64,000 nt of DNA from Arthrobacter sp. ES3-54 (GCF_029504395.1 NZ_JAQFIF010000001.1:62001-126000), one strand, 5' to 3'. Counted from the stretch's first letter, positions 23,381 to 30,352 are shown. Numbers and translations: made by a program. The notes: generated by a model from the letters alone, not told the origin.

Positions 23381-23748
23381 GCGCTGACCTTTTCTTCTGC
23401 TCGGGCGAACGGTTCGGCGCAGGCCAACAGTTCGGTGATGCTGTCGTTGATCTGCTTGGTGACGCGTTCGGTGAGTTCGAGGGTGTTGTCGATGGTGCCG
23501 GCGTTGTTGACGACAAGGTCGGGGTGGGTTCCGCACTCGACAGACTCGAGCTCCTCAAAGTCGGTGATGAGCTGGTTCAGGTCGGCGCCGTTCACCCTTG
23601 CCCCGATAGCCGCGTTCATTGCGGCCTGCGTACGGCGTGCCCGTGCGATCCAGGAATAAGACGACTCGTCCCATTCGGTTTCCGTGACGTGCTGCTTTGC
23701 GTAATGCCGCACCAGCCAGCGGGCGTGCATGTTCGATGCGGGGATCAT
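23377..23748 (-). CDS. phage protein of unknown function (123 aa)
   Basis: 123 aa, largely helical, with a Trp/Tyr-containing segment (WDESSYSWIARARRTQAAMN) and a long C-terminal amphipathic helix. ATG at 23748 overlaps the preceding stop (ATGA). No family recognised. Confidence 0.6.
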   Translation of the reverse strand: MIPASNMHARWLVRHYAKQHVTETEWDESSYSWIARARRTQAAMNAAIGARVNGADLNQLITDFEELESVECGTHPDLVVNNAGTIDNTLELTERVTKQINDSITELLACAEPFARAEEKVSA

Positions 23749-24107
23749 GATTCCTCCGGGATGTAGAGGGCGGTGGCGGGGAGGGTGATGTCGATGCTGG
23801 GGAAGTCGAACTGCTCGTTTGTGGTGACCCACCACGAGGTCGGGCCGACCCTGATCTCGTCTTTGACGTAGAGCGAATAGCTCTCGGTGCGGACGATAGA
23901 GCCTTCGGGCAGCGCGTCCAGTTCTTCTACCGTGGTGATGGTGTGGGGCTTCGAGTAGCCCGCGGCGAGGATGGCGTCGGCCATTGCATAGACGTATTCG
24001 GTTAGCCGAGGTTCTTTCTTCGAGTGCTCCCATTCGGACCACGGCGCTACTGCCTTGCTGTTGTCGGTTGTGAACAGCAGCGCGGCGATATCCTCCCGGG
24101 CGCTCAT
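23745..24107 (-). CDS. phage protein of unknown function (120 aa)
   Basis: 120 aa. Contains a helical N-terminus (REDIAALLFTTDNS... YVYAMADAILAAGY) and a beta-rich C-terminus with TTVEELDALPEGSIVRT, a short segment found in many phage-encoded proteins of unknown role. Overlaps neighbours by ATGA at both ends. Confidence 0.65.
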   Translation of the reverse strand: MSAREDIAALLFTTDNSKAVAPWSEWEHSKKEPRLTEYVYAMADAILAAGYSKPHTITTVEELDALPEGSIVRTESYSLYVKDEIRVGPTSWWVTTNEQFDFPSIDITLPATALYIPEES

Positions 24108-24223
24108 TTGCGGTATCCCTTGGTGAGGTCTACGCGCTTGCCGGTTGCGACGGCTCCGAGCTGGCGGATGTCGGCGCTGAACCGTTCGGCGGTCCAGGTG
24201 TCGCGGTGCTTAGCGGTGCTCAT
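24104..24223 (-). CDS. small phage protein (39 aa)
   Basis: 39 aa, basic (WTAERFSADIRQLGAVATGK). ATG at 24223 overlaps the upstream stop. Unknown function. Confidence 0.45.
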   Translation of the reverse strand: MSTAKHRDTWTAERFSADIRQLGAVATGKRVDLTKGYRK

Positions 24224-24372
24224 TTCGTTTCTCCTTCGATTGCTGCTCGGATTTCGGTTACCCAGTACTCTTGTGCCGCGCCGTCTTCGGTTTGGATGAA
24301 TACTTTGTCTGGGCTGATTCGGGTGATGATGATCGGGGCTGTACCTGTCGTGGATCTGACCGTGGTACTCAT
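24220..24372 (-). CDS. small beta-rich phage protein (50 aa)
   Basis: 50 aa (PIIITRISPDKVFIQTEDG). The ATG at 24372 lies directly after a short gap from the DNA-binding gene; its TGA overlaps the next start. Unknown function. Confidence 0.45.
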   Translation of the reverse strand: MSTTVRSTTGTAPIIITRISPDKVFIQTEDGAAQEYWVTEIRAAIEGETK

Positions 24373-24394
24373 CCCCATCACGCGGCTTCTGCGT

Positions 24395-24631
24395 TCATCT
24401 GTTTCTCCTGGCCCGGGTCCCGACGTTGGGCCGGGTCACTGGTGGTGCGGGTCGTTTTGTCATGAGTTCGAGGATTTGTTCGACGTGTGTTTCGCGGAAG
24501 CGGATGATGCCGTTCGCAGTGGTCCTCATGTGCGGCCATTCGTAGAGGCGGTTGTAGATGACCGTTGGCGTGGTCTGGAGCATCCCGGCAAGTTCCTGCA
24601 CTGTGATGAACCGCTCATCAAAAACACTCAT
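24395..24631 (-). CDS. MerR/excisionase-like DNA-binding protein
   Basis: 78 aa. ERFITVQELAGMLQTTPTVIYNRLYEWPHM is a winged-helix motif of the MerR/excisionase type, with a basic C-terminal tail (TRPNVGTRARRNR). Position right after the Cro-like gene suits an excisionase or early regulator. Overlaps the upstream gene by ATGA. Confidence 0.7.
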   Translation of the reverse strand: MSVFDERFITVQELAGMLQTTPTVIYNRLYEWPHMRTTANGIIRFRETHVEQILELMTKRPAPPVTRPNVGTRARRNR

Positions 24632-24894
24632 GCTGCTTGAAGCAGCTCTTCGTGGTCGAAGCGCTTGATTGCGAGCGGGGTGATTTCGAGGAGGTCGGCA
24701 ACCTTGGAGAGGAGGCGATCCTGAAGCGGCTTGAAGCCGGCCTCAATAAGGCTGATGTACTGGCGGGATACGTCTAGCTCTTTGGCTAGACCTTCCTGCG
24801 TGTATCCGTAGCGTTCGCGGAGGGTGAAGAGAGTCCGACCAACTCGGACCATCTCGGGGTCTTTGGGAGCCTTGCTGGCTTTCACTGTTTGCAT
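24628..24894 (-). CDS. Cro-like XRE-family regulator
   Basis: 88 aa. One HTH_3 domain: VGRTLFTLRERYGYTQEGLA, then KELDVSRQYISLIEAGFKP. ATG at 24894 is used; the longer frame reaches into the operator region. As the first gene of the minus-strand early operon, divergent from the plus-strand repressor, it fits a Cro-type switch protein. Confidence 0.8.
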   Translation of the reverse strand: MQTVKASKAPKDPEMVRVGRTLFTLRERYGYTQEGLAKELDVSRQYISLIEAGFKPLQDRLLSKVADLLEITPLAIKRFDHEELLQAA

Positions 24895-24906
24895 GCCCCC
24901 ATCATG

Positions 24907-24957
24907 CAGTAGCACGCAGTTACCTGTCAACTATTTAGGCAGTAGCATCCAGTGACT
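24907..24957 (-). promoter_or_regulatory. early operator region: two tandem half-site pairs (site 6)
   Basis: Two pairs of half-sites each 10 bp apart: CAGTAG at 24907 with CAGTTA at 24917, and CAGTAG at 24940 with CAGTGA at 24950. They lie 13-63 bp upstream of the Cro-like start. The orientation matches the other sites; the CAGTAG variants are seen only here and in the neighbouring palindrome. Confidence 0.6.
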
Positions 24958-25031
24958 CCACGTAATTCCGCGTGATTCCGCGGAAAAATAGCCCGCTTTC
25001 GAACATAAATTCGACTGCGAAAAACCCTGTG

Positions 25032-25052
25032 CTACTGGATTTAGTCCAGTAG
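25032..25052. promoter_or_regulatory. palindromic operator candidate in the lysogeny switch
   Basis: CTACTGGA, five bases, TCCAGTAG: a perfect 8-bp inverted repeat in the AT-rich gap between the divergent Cro-like and repressor genes. The arms contain CAGTAG, so it is an inverted version of the site-6 half-site. A further CTACTGG follows at 25076. Confidence 0.55.
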
Positions 25053-25199
25053 TATCAATTAAAAATCTTTTGCTGCTACTGGGGGCGGCGTGTTTGAGTT
25101 TCGACATGAGCAGGGTCTCGGCAGGCATCTAAGTCCAGAGCCAGTCCCACCAGCAGTAACAAGAGTCGCCATTGAGCCGGCGGCGGAACAGAGGTTTTG

Positions 25200-25673
25200 A
25201 TGAGTGCAGTACAGAGCGAACGTGATTACGGCCAGGATGCGATGATGCGGCGGCTTGGTCTTCTGGCCAAGCAGCGGCGCGAGGAGCTTGGCTTGGGCCG
25301 GGTCGCCTTCGCAGAGCTGGCGGGCCTTGGGTCTGACAGCACTGTTCAGCAGTTTGAGTTTGCCCAGCGGTGGCCGCGCCCTCAGACTCTCCGCAAGCTC
25401 GAGGTGGCCCTTGGGTGGCGCAATCAGGTCATTGATGCGTTGACGGAGGATCCGAACCGGGCCGCGTCGTCTGTCACGTTCGCGGACTTGGACAAGCCCG
25501 CTGAGCAGCCTGCCCCGCGCCCGCTGTCGGCGTTCTCCACGGCTGAATTGATGCGTGAGGTCGCTACCCGCATGGAGGCGTTGCAGGCCGGCCTGGGGGC
25601 ATCCACGGAGCAGCACCACTACGACCTTGCCGCCTCGGATGATCACGTTGAGGGCGAAGACGACCGGGACTAG
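25200..25673 (+). CDS. XRE-family repressor candidate (CI-like)
   Basis: 157 aa. N-terminal HTH (about residues 14-75: GLLAKQRREELGLGRVAFAE ... ALGWRNQVIDAL), then a Pro/Ala linker and an acidic C-terminus, with no peptidase domain. ATG at 25200 has an AGAGG site. Encoded divergently from the Cro-like gene and upstream of an ImmA/IrrE-type protease, it fits the immunity repressor. Confidence 0.7.
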   Translation: MSAVQSERDYGQDAMMRRLGLLAKQRREELGLGRVAFAELAGLGSDSTVQQFEFAQRWPRPQTLRKLEVALGWRNQVIDALTEDPNRAASSVTFADLDKPAEQPAPRPLSAFSTAELMREVATRMEALQAGLGASTEQHHYDLAASDDHVEGEDDRD

Positions 25674-25746
25674 GTGACGCGAAACACGGCAACAAAAGTT
25701 GACCTACTAGGGTCTTTCGGCCCTGACCTGCATCGTTACAGCCGTG

Positions 25747-25771
25747 TTACCGAAACCTCACATTTCGGTAA
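25747..25771. promoter_or_regulatory. inverted repeat between repressor and ImmA-type genes
   Basis: TTACCGAAA, seven bases, TTTCGGTAA: a perfect 9-bp inverted repeat in the 210-bp gap upstream of the metallopeptidase. No T-run follows. Operator or RNA hairpin. Confidence 0.45.
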
Positions 25772-25883
25772 TGAATTTGTGACACCTGTTATCAGGTTTT
25801 TGGTAATTACTGTCGGACAGCAACCTTACAGTTGACCCATCAAGTGCCGTTGGGGCCTTGGGTATAACAAGTGTGGGGTTGTT

Positions 25884-26291
25884 GTGGTTGAAGTTGTGTT
25901 TGGTCGTTTGCCTGAAGGTGTTCACGGGTACACGGACGGGTCCAGGATCTTTGTTGATGATCGTCTGACGGCGGCGCAGTTGTTGTGCACGCTCGTTCAT
26001 GAGGGCATCCATATTGAGCGGGGGCATGGGACTAGGCAGCTCGAGGCTGTTGAGATGGGTGTCCGCTATGAGACTGCCCGGCGCCTGTTGCCTGTGGATC
26101 GGATCGCGGGGGCTTGCAAGTCTGGGAAGCTGTCCGAGATAGCTAAGGGGCTCGGGGTGACTAAGCGGGTACTCATGGACCGGGCCGCCACGTTGACCGA
26201 CCAGGAAGCGTCCGACGCCGGCTGCTGGGACTGCCAACTCTGCCCCGCGATCCAGATGCGGGCCGGGCGGATGGTCGCCGCCCAGAACTAA
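25884..26291 (+). CDS. ImmA/IrrE-type metallopeptidase
   Basis: 135 aa. The zinc-protease motif HEGIH in LCTLVHEGIHIERGHGTR (about residues 34-51) and a downstream Glu (QLEAVEMGVRYETARRL) match ImmA/IrrE proteases, which cleave partner XRE repressors to induce mobile elements (as in ICEBs1 ImmR/ImmA). A C-terminal CWDCQLCP cluster is extra. GTG start. It pairs with the plus-strand repressor at 25200. Confidence 0.75.
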   Translation: MVEVVFGRLPEGVHGYTDGSRIFVDDRLTAAQLLCTLVHEGIHIERGHGTRQLEAVEMGVRYETARRLLPVDRIAGACKSGKLSEIAKGLGVTKRVLMDRAATLTDQEASDAGCWDCQLCPAIQMRAGRMVAAQN

Positions 26292-26294
26292 CAA

Positions 26295-26339
26295 AAGCGC
26301 CCCCACTCAATGGAGAGTGGAGGCGCTTTTTTTGTGGGC
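26295..26339 (+). terminator. intrinsic terminator after the ImmA-type gene
   Basis: AAGCGCCCCCACTC pairs with GAGTGGAGGCGCTT (14 bp, one G-T) around AATGGA, followed by seven Ts and GTGGGC. It starts 4 bp past the stop. Stem and tail are the same as the terminator at 265-308 read on the opposite strand. Confidence 0.9.
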
Positions 26340-26426
26340 GCATTATCTAAATGTCGTTTAAGTCTCTATGCAAACGGCGCAACCTGTTCTAGACCAGACG
26401 CCGGACCCCACTGGCAAGTTTAAGGG

Positions 26427-26651
26427 CTAATGCTTTGCTTGGCTAGCAATAAGGTACGGGGCTGCGGCTTCGAGGGCCTGTTTTGCTCTTTTCAACTCAT
26501 GCACTTTATGCGCTTGGCCAAGTACGGAGTCGCCCAGATGCTCCCAAGGAACAGGTTCATCGTCCCCAAATAACTCCACGGGCTTCACTCCATATGCTGC
26601 CTTCGCCGCCGCCTCAACCGCAGCTTCCGGGATCACTTGGTTCTCGCTCAT
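26427..26651 (-). CDS. small phage protein (74 aa)
   Basis: 74 aa, helical, Ala/Glu rich (EAAVEAAAKAAYGVKPVELF), resembling short proteins of many actinophages in early operons. ATG at 26651 overlaps the methyltransferase stop. Function unknown. Confidence 0.55.
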   Translation of the reverse strand: MSENQVIPEAAVEAAAKAAYGVKPVELFGDDEPVPWEHLGDSVLGQAHKVHELKRAKQALEAAAPYLIASQAKH

Positions 26652-27634
26652 GCTGCGTCCTGTCTGTCGATTCTTGCTTGAATGAGTGGCAAATACTCGG
26701 CTTCGCGTTCGATGGCGATGCAGTGGAACCCTTCGAGGATGCACGCCTCAACCGTAGCGCCCGAACCGGCGAAAGGCTCCAGGACCGTCCCGCCCTCGGG
26801 GGTGACGAGGCGGACCAGCCAGCGCATCAGTGCTAGGGGCTTCACGGTTGGATGCGCGACGCCGTCAACGACCGGGCGTTCCTTCTTCGGGGCCTTCGCC
26901 ACGTAGAAGAACCGAGACGCGCCGCCTGAATCCATGCGCTGCTGTGTCAAGTCTTGCTGACCGGCGAACTTGCCGTATGCGGTTCGGTCATCGTCGGCGT
27001 TGCGAACCCGGGGCCGGTTGCCCGCGGCGAGCACCCCACTCTGCCCGTCGAGCACCCCGGCCATGTGCTCATCGAGGACCACGTTAGCCGGCCAACGACC
27101 GCCATTGTCCGTCACCTCGCCAGTCGGAACGTTTCCCGCCCATTGGCCCCGGTCATCGCCGAAACTTCGGGTGTGGACAGTTCGCCCGCCGCTAGTCCCG
27201 ATCCTGCACGCGTCGATGTTGAGCGCCCCGGTGCCGTGGATGGCTTCGTTGGCGGTCAGTGATCCCTTGAACGGCTTGCGGGCCATGACGACGGGCTCAA
27301 AGGCGGGCTTGAGAGCGGCCCGGTGTTTAGGGAACCCGCTGCCGTACATCCAGGCGATGCTGTCCCGAATCTCGAACCCGGCATCTTCGACAGCGACAGC
27401 GAGCCGGTGCCATGTGCGTGACCCGCCGAACGCGAGTAGGTGCCCGCCCGGCTTCAGCACCCGCAGGCATTCCTCGGCCCAGTCCTGACCCGGCGGCAGC
27501 GCATCCCACGCCTTCCCCATGAAACCCAGCCCATACGGCGGATCCGTCACGATGCTGTCCACGGAGTTGTCGGGGAGCATCTTCATTATTTCGAGGCAGT
27601 CGCCATGCACTATACGGGGAGCGCCCGGAGTCAT
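26648..27634 (-). CDS. DNA methyltransferase (N4-cytosine / N6-adenine type)
   Basis: 328 aa. VDSIVTDPPYGLGFMGKAWD (catalytic DPPY) lies before the SAM motif TVLEPFAGSGATVEACILEG near the C-terminus, i.e. the beta-class order. PHTVKP-like AHPTVKPLALM precedes it. ATG at 27634 with GAGGAG upstream; the longer frame to 27784 overlaps another gene. Likely an anti-restriction enzyme. Confidence 0.85.
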   Translation of the reverse strand: MTPGAPRIVHGDCLEIMKMLPDNSVDSIVTDPPYGLGFMGKAWDALPPGQDWAEECLRVLKPGGHLLAFGGSRTWHRLAVAVEDAGFEIRDSIAWMYGSGFPKHRAALKPAFEPVVMARKPFKGSLTANEAIHGTGALNIDACRIGTSGGRTVHTRSFGDDRGQWAGNVPTGEVTDNGGRWPANVVLDEHMAGVLDGQSGVLAAGNRPRVRNADDDRTAYGKFAGQQDLTQQRMDSGGASRFFYVAKAPKKERPVVDGVAHPTVKPLALMRWLVRLVTPEGGTVLEPFAGSGATVEACILEGFHCIAIEREAEYLPLIQARIDRQDAA

Positions 27635-27777
27635 CCTTGCTCCTCGTCCAGTTCCTTGTTCATGGCTTCGGGATTCGCGTAGGCCCGAAGGATTGCGTCG
27701 GCCCAATGCGCGTCGCCGAGGTGCCAGCGTGCATATCGTCTTGCGGCTGCGAGGCCGTCCGGGTTCTGTTCGCTCAT
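27631..27777 (-). CDS. small phage protein (48 aa), apparently leaderless
   Basis: 48 aa, helical (LAAARRYARWHLGDAHWADA). ATG at 27777 is six bases after TACAAT (27783-27788 on the minus strand), so transcript and translation probably start together. Its stop overlaps the methyltransferase start. Unknown function. Confidence 0.55.
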   Translation of the reverse strand: MSEQNPDGLAAARRYARWHLGDAHWADAILRAYANPEAMNKELDEEQG

Positions 27778-27782
27778 AAGTC

Positions 27783-27828
27783 AATTGTACCGTGAATCAC
27801 GACGCGTCGACAGTGATTCGCAGTGACT
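27783..27828 (-). promoter_or_regulatory. tandem CAGTGA half-sites (site 7) and promoter
   Basis: CAGTGA at 27811 and 27821; on the minus strand the second TCACTG is 21 bp upstream of TACAAT (27783-27788), as at site 5. First promoter of the rightmost prophage operon. Confidence 0.65.
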
Positions 27829-27835
27829 ATTTCGC

Positions 27836-27982
27836 ATTGACATGGTGTTGCCAAGGGCAACAACAGGATGGAATAGATGAGACAAAACGCTACAAACGGA
27901 GACAAAAACCCCTATGTTCTAGGGGAAAACCCGCTACAATTCAGGGTATTCACAGGAGTTCGAATCTCCTTAGCTCCACGCT
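27836..27982. other. right prophage attachment region with tRNA/tmRNA 3' remnant
   Basis: At 27954-27978: a T-arm (AGGAG, loop TTCGAAT, CTCCT) followed by TAGCTCC and A, i.e. the 3' end of a tRNA or tmRNA. No matching 5' half is upstream, so this is a remnant left by integration into such a gene. Upstream are GTTGCC-aag-GGCAAC (27847-27861) and CCCCTA-tgttc-TAGGGG (27909-27925) inverted repeats and GCTACAA twice, possible integrase arm or core sites. The phage/host boundary is placed here. Confidence 0.65.
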
Positions 27983-28196
27983 TTTGCAGGTTTTCGGGAC
28001 CATCGGCCTGCGGCTGCAGGCCGTCCGTCGGCGCACCCTTCCATAGGCATGCTGAGATTCAGGTGCCGGCCCCAGACCGAATACGGCATCAAAATATTCT
28101 CCAGGAAGCCGCCCCGGGGTCGATTTCACGTGTTAGGTTTGCGGGCAAAGCCGCGCCCATTGCCAGCAGCTTCCGTACTCTTGGGGGAGAGTGACG

Positions 28197-28481
28197 ATGA
28201 TCCCGAACCACAGCCAGCTCATCAATCTCACGCTCGGCGCAGACCCGGGTTTTCTTGCGGGCCGTTTCGCTACCGTCACCGGCGACCAGGACTCGTGGGT
28301 GGTGCCGCTGAAGAGCCTGGAAGCGCCTGGGCTCAATGGAATCCTGACTGTGAACGCAGCAACGTACGTCATCACGCGGGCCGAACTGGGACACGTGAGG
28401 CAGGCGCTCATCATCGACCGGGCCGAACCCACGGACCAGGACCTGGCGGACCTGGAAGCTTTGAAATCAGGAGCAACATGA
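28197..28481 (+). CDS. hypothetical host protein (94 aa)
   Basis: 94 aa, beta-rich (FATVTGDQDSWVVPLKSLEA; ILTVNAATYVITRAELG). ATG at 28197 has GGGGGAGAG upstream and is preferred to GTG at 28191. The stop overlaps the acetyltransferase start, so the two form an operon. Not recognised. Confidence 0.6.
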   Translation: MIPNHSQLINLTLGADPGFLAGRFATVTGDQDSWVVPLKSLEAPGLNGILTVNAATYVITRAELGHVRQALIIDRAEPTDQDLADLEALKSGAT

Positions 28482-29167
28482 CAGCCGCAGGGATCAGGTC
28501 CCGGACGGCGTCGGACGTCAGTCTGCACGTCGGCGCGCCGGGACCCGCCGTGGCCACCCAAGCGGCAGCGCTCCTCAACGAATCCCTCGGCTCTGGTTTC
28601 ATCCGCCCATCGGCTCTGGCTGAACTCACGGTTGAGGGCGGGGGAGTCCTCATCCGGGCCCGCAGCCGGGACGGCGATCTCCTTGGCGCAACGACCGCGC
28701 GCGTCCTGGACCAGACGTCCCACACGGCGCTGCAAGACCGCCTGCGTCTCGCCACCGCCGACGCCGGTTTGGGCGGGCGCCGGGTCGGCGAAATTAAGTC
28801 CATTGTCGTCGCCCCTTCAGCCCGGGGGATGGGCCTCGGCACGATCATGCTGGCGGCCTGCCTGGACTTTCTGAAGGCTGGCGGCTGCCGCTACGTCGTC
28901 TGCGCGTCGTGGGTCTCGGCCGATCCACAGCACTCGTCCCTGGGGATGTTTGAGCGAGCCGGCTTTGCGCAGCTGGCTACCATCCCCAGCTACTGGGCGG
29001 ACGACCAGAGAGTGGCCGGTTACCTCTGCCCCATGTGCGGCCCCGAGTGCGTCTGCGCGGCCATCATCCTGAGGCTCCCACTCGAGGACGGACCCGCTAG
29101 GGCTCTTCCTTGGCAAGGGTCTTTGTCTGGTCCGGTGTCGGCCGTCCCAGGCGCCGGTCGAGTGTGA
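28478..29167 (+). CDS. GNAT-family N-acetyltransferase
   Basis: 229 aa. The acetyl-CoA loop appears in IKSIVVAPSARGMGLGTIML (motif A, R-G-x-G), followed by the FERAGF segment late in the domain. The N-terminal half is less conserved. Substrate unknown. ATG at 28478 overlaps the preceding stop; longer frames start in the attachment region and are rejected. The 3' end overlaps the convergent gene by 70 bp. Confidence 0.7.
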   Translation: MTAAGIRSRTASDVSLHVGAPGPAVATQAAALLNESLGSGFIRPSALAELTVEGGGVLIRARSRDGDLLGATTARVLDQTSHTALQDRLRLATADAGLGGRRVGEIKSIVVAPSARGMGLGTIMLAACLDFLKAGGCRYVVCASWVSADPQHSSLGMFERAGFAQLATIPSYWADDQRVAGYLCPMCGPECVCAAIILRLPLEDGPARALPWQGSLSGPVSAVPGAGRV

Positions 29168-29609
29168 CGCGCAGCCTGGCGGCCGCAACCTGAACCCGGT
29201 GCTGCGAGGCGGTCGCAGGGCTGGAAGCCTTCACGGGGATGTGCTGGGGAGCCAGAGGTTCCTCGTACCCGTTCACGGACTTCCACGCGATGTCCAGGAG
29301 TTCGAGTTCCTCATTCCGGGCCAACTCACTGCTGGCGAGCACCTCCAGCGCCGCCAGCCCCAGGGCTCTGGTGTCCTCGTCCTGGTCCAGGGCACTGTCC
29401 AGCGCCCATTGTGTCCGTTTCCACCACTCGGCGCGGTCATCGGCGATGGCCTTCTGGCGCAATGTCTGCCAGGCCATGAACGCTCCCACAGCTGCCGCTA
29501 CGAGCACCGCAACAGGGGCAAGCGCGGCAACGATCTGCCACCACTCGGCCGGACTTGAATGGAGGAAGACTTCAACCGGAACTGGAGTCGGGGCAGGCGT
29601 TGGCGGCAT
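29097..29609 (-). CDS. membrane-anchored hypothetical protein
   Basis: 170 aa. A Pro-rich N-terminus, one transmembrane helix (QIVAALAPVAVLVAAAVGAF), then a cytoplasmic helical domain (WWKRTQWALDSALDQDEDTR). The layout resembles small single-span actinobacterial proteins of unknown role. Confidence 0.65.
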   Translation of the reverse strand: MPPTPAPTPVPVEVFLHSSPAEWWQIVAALAPVAVLVAAAVGAFMAWQTLRQKAIADDRAEWWKRTQWALDSALDQDEDTRALGLAALEVLASSELARNEELELLDIAWKSVNGYEEPLAPQHIPVKASSPATASQHRVQVAAARLRVTLDRRLGRPTPDQTKTLAKEEP

Positions 29610-29637
29610 GCGATCAGCCTAAGCCGCGGCCCGGACA

Positions 29638-29856
29638 GTGTCAGGCCACCAAGCGGGTGCGGCGTGGTCCCGGGACTCGCGCGACCGGGCAGTCGACAAA
29701 GCCCGCAGCCCCTGCGGCCGCCTCCGGGGGCAGGCGCCGGCAGACCAGCTCATCTCCGCCGCAAAAGCGGAGTTCAGCGGCGGCGTCCCGGCCGTCTCGG
29801 ACCAGGACGCGCAGCGGATACTCTCGGCGATCGGGACCAACGGGTTCTGCCGCTAG
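29638..29856 (+). CDS. possible small protein (72 aa)
   Basis: A GTG-start frame in the 272-bp gap before yqeY, ending QDAQRILSAIGTNGFCR. No clear ribosome site and no family recognised; composition is compatible with coding. It could be spurious. Confidence 0.3.
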   Translation: MSGHQAGAAWSRDSRDRAVDKARSPCGRLRGQAPADQLISAAKAEFSGGVPAVSDQDAQRILSAIGTNGFCR

Positions 29857-29881
29857 CCTTGTCAGTAAAACGAGGAGAATT

Positions 29882-30352
29882 ATGACCACCCTGAAAGAAC
29901 GCCTGCACGCCGACGTCGTGACCCACATGAAGGACCGCAACAAGGTTGCCCTCACCACTGTGCGCAACGTCCTCGGCGAGATCGAAACCCGGGAAAAATC
30001 GGGCAAGACGCCAATCGTGCTGGACGACGCACAGGTGACTGCCCTCCTGCAGAAGGAAGCCGCCAAGCGCCGCGACACAGCCCGCATCTACACCGAAGCC
30101 GGCGAAGCCGAGCGTGCGGCCGCCGAGATCGCCGAAGCCGAGGTGATCGAGGCCTACCTGCCCAAGCCACTCACCGCAGCCGAAGTCGAGACGATCGTGG
30201 ACGAGGCCATCGCCGCGCTCAAGGCCGACGGCGTCGAGCTGTCCCTGCGCCAACTGGGGGCAGTGATGAAGCCCGTCACCGCCACGGTGGCCGGACGTTT
30301 TGACGGCAAGGCCGTCAGCGAAATCGTCCGCAACCGTCTCGCGCAGCAATGA
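29882..30352 (+). CDS. yqeY: YqeY / GatB-tail-domain protein
   Basis: 156 aa, the full length of the family. LKERLHADVVTHMKDRNKVA, TLRNVLGEIE-like TTVRNVLGEIETREKSGK, and AYLPKPLTAAEVETIVDEAI are typical. The domain resembles the tRNA-binding tail of GatB; its cellular role is not settled. GGAG lies before ATG at 29882, and the stop overlaps the ABC-F start. Confidence 0.9.
   Translation: MTTLKERLHADVVTHMKDRNKVALTTVRNVLGEIETREKSGKTPIVLDDAQVTALLQKEAAKRRDTARIYTEAGEAERAAAEIAEAEVIEAYLPKPLTAAEVETIVDEAIAALKADGVELSLRQLGAVMKPVTATVAGRFDGKAVSEIVRNRLAQQ

Noticed and set aside
27895-27980. Complete tRNA at the prophage end
   Set aside because: Only T-arm and acceptor 3' strand are present; no matching 5' acceptor (GGAGCTA or GGGGCTA) or D-arm lies at the right distance, and the hairpin at 27909 has a poor anticodon loop.
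28049-29167. Extended 372-codon version of the GNAT protein
   Set aside because: Its first 140 codons cover the attachment region and the overlapping upstream gene; the ATG at 28478 is coupled and fits the family.
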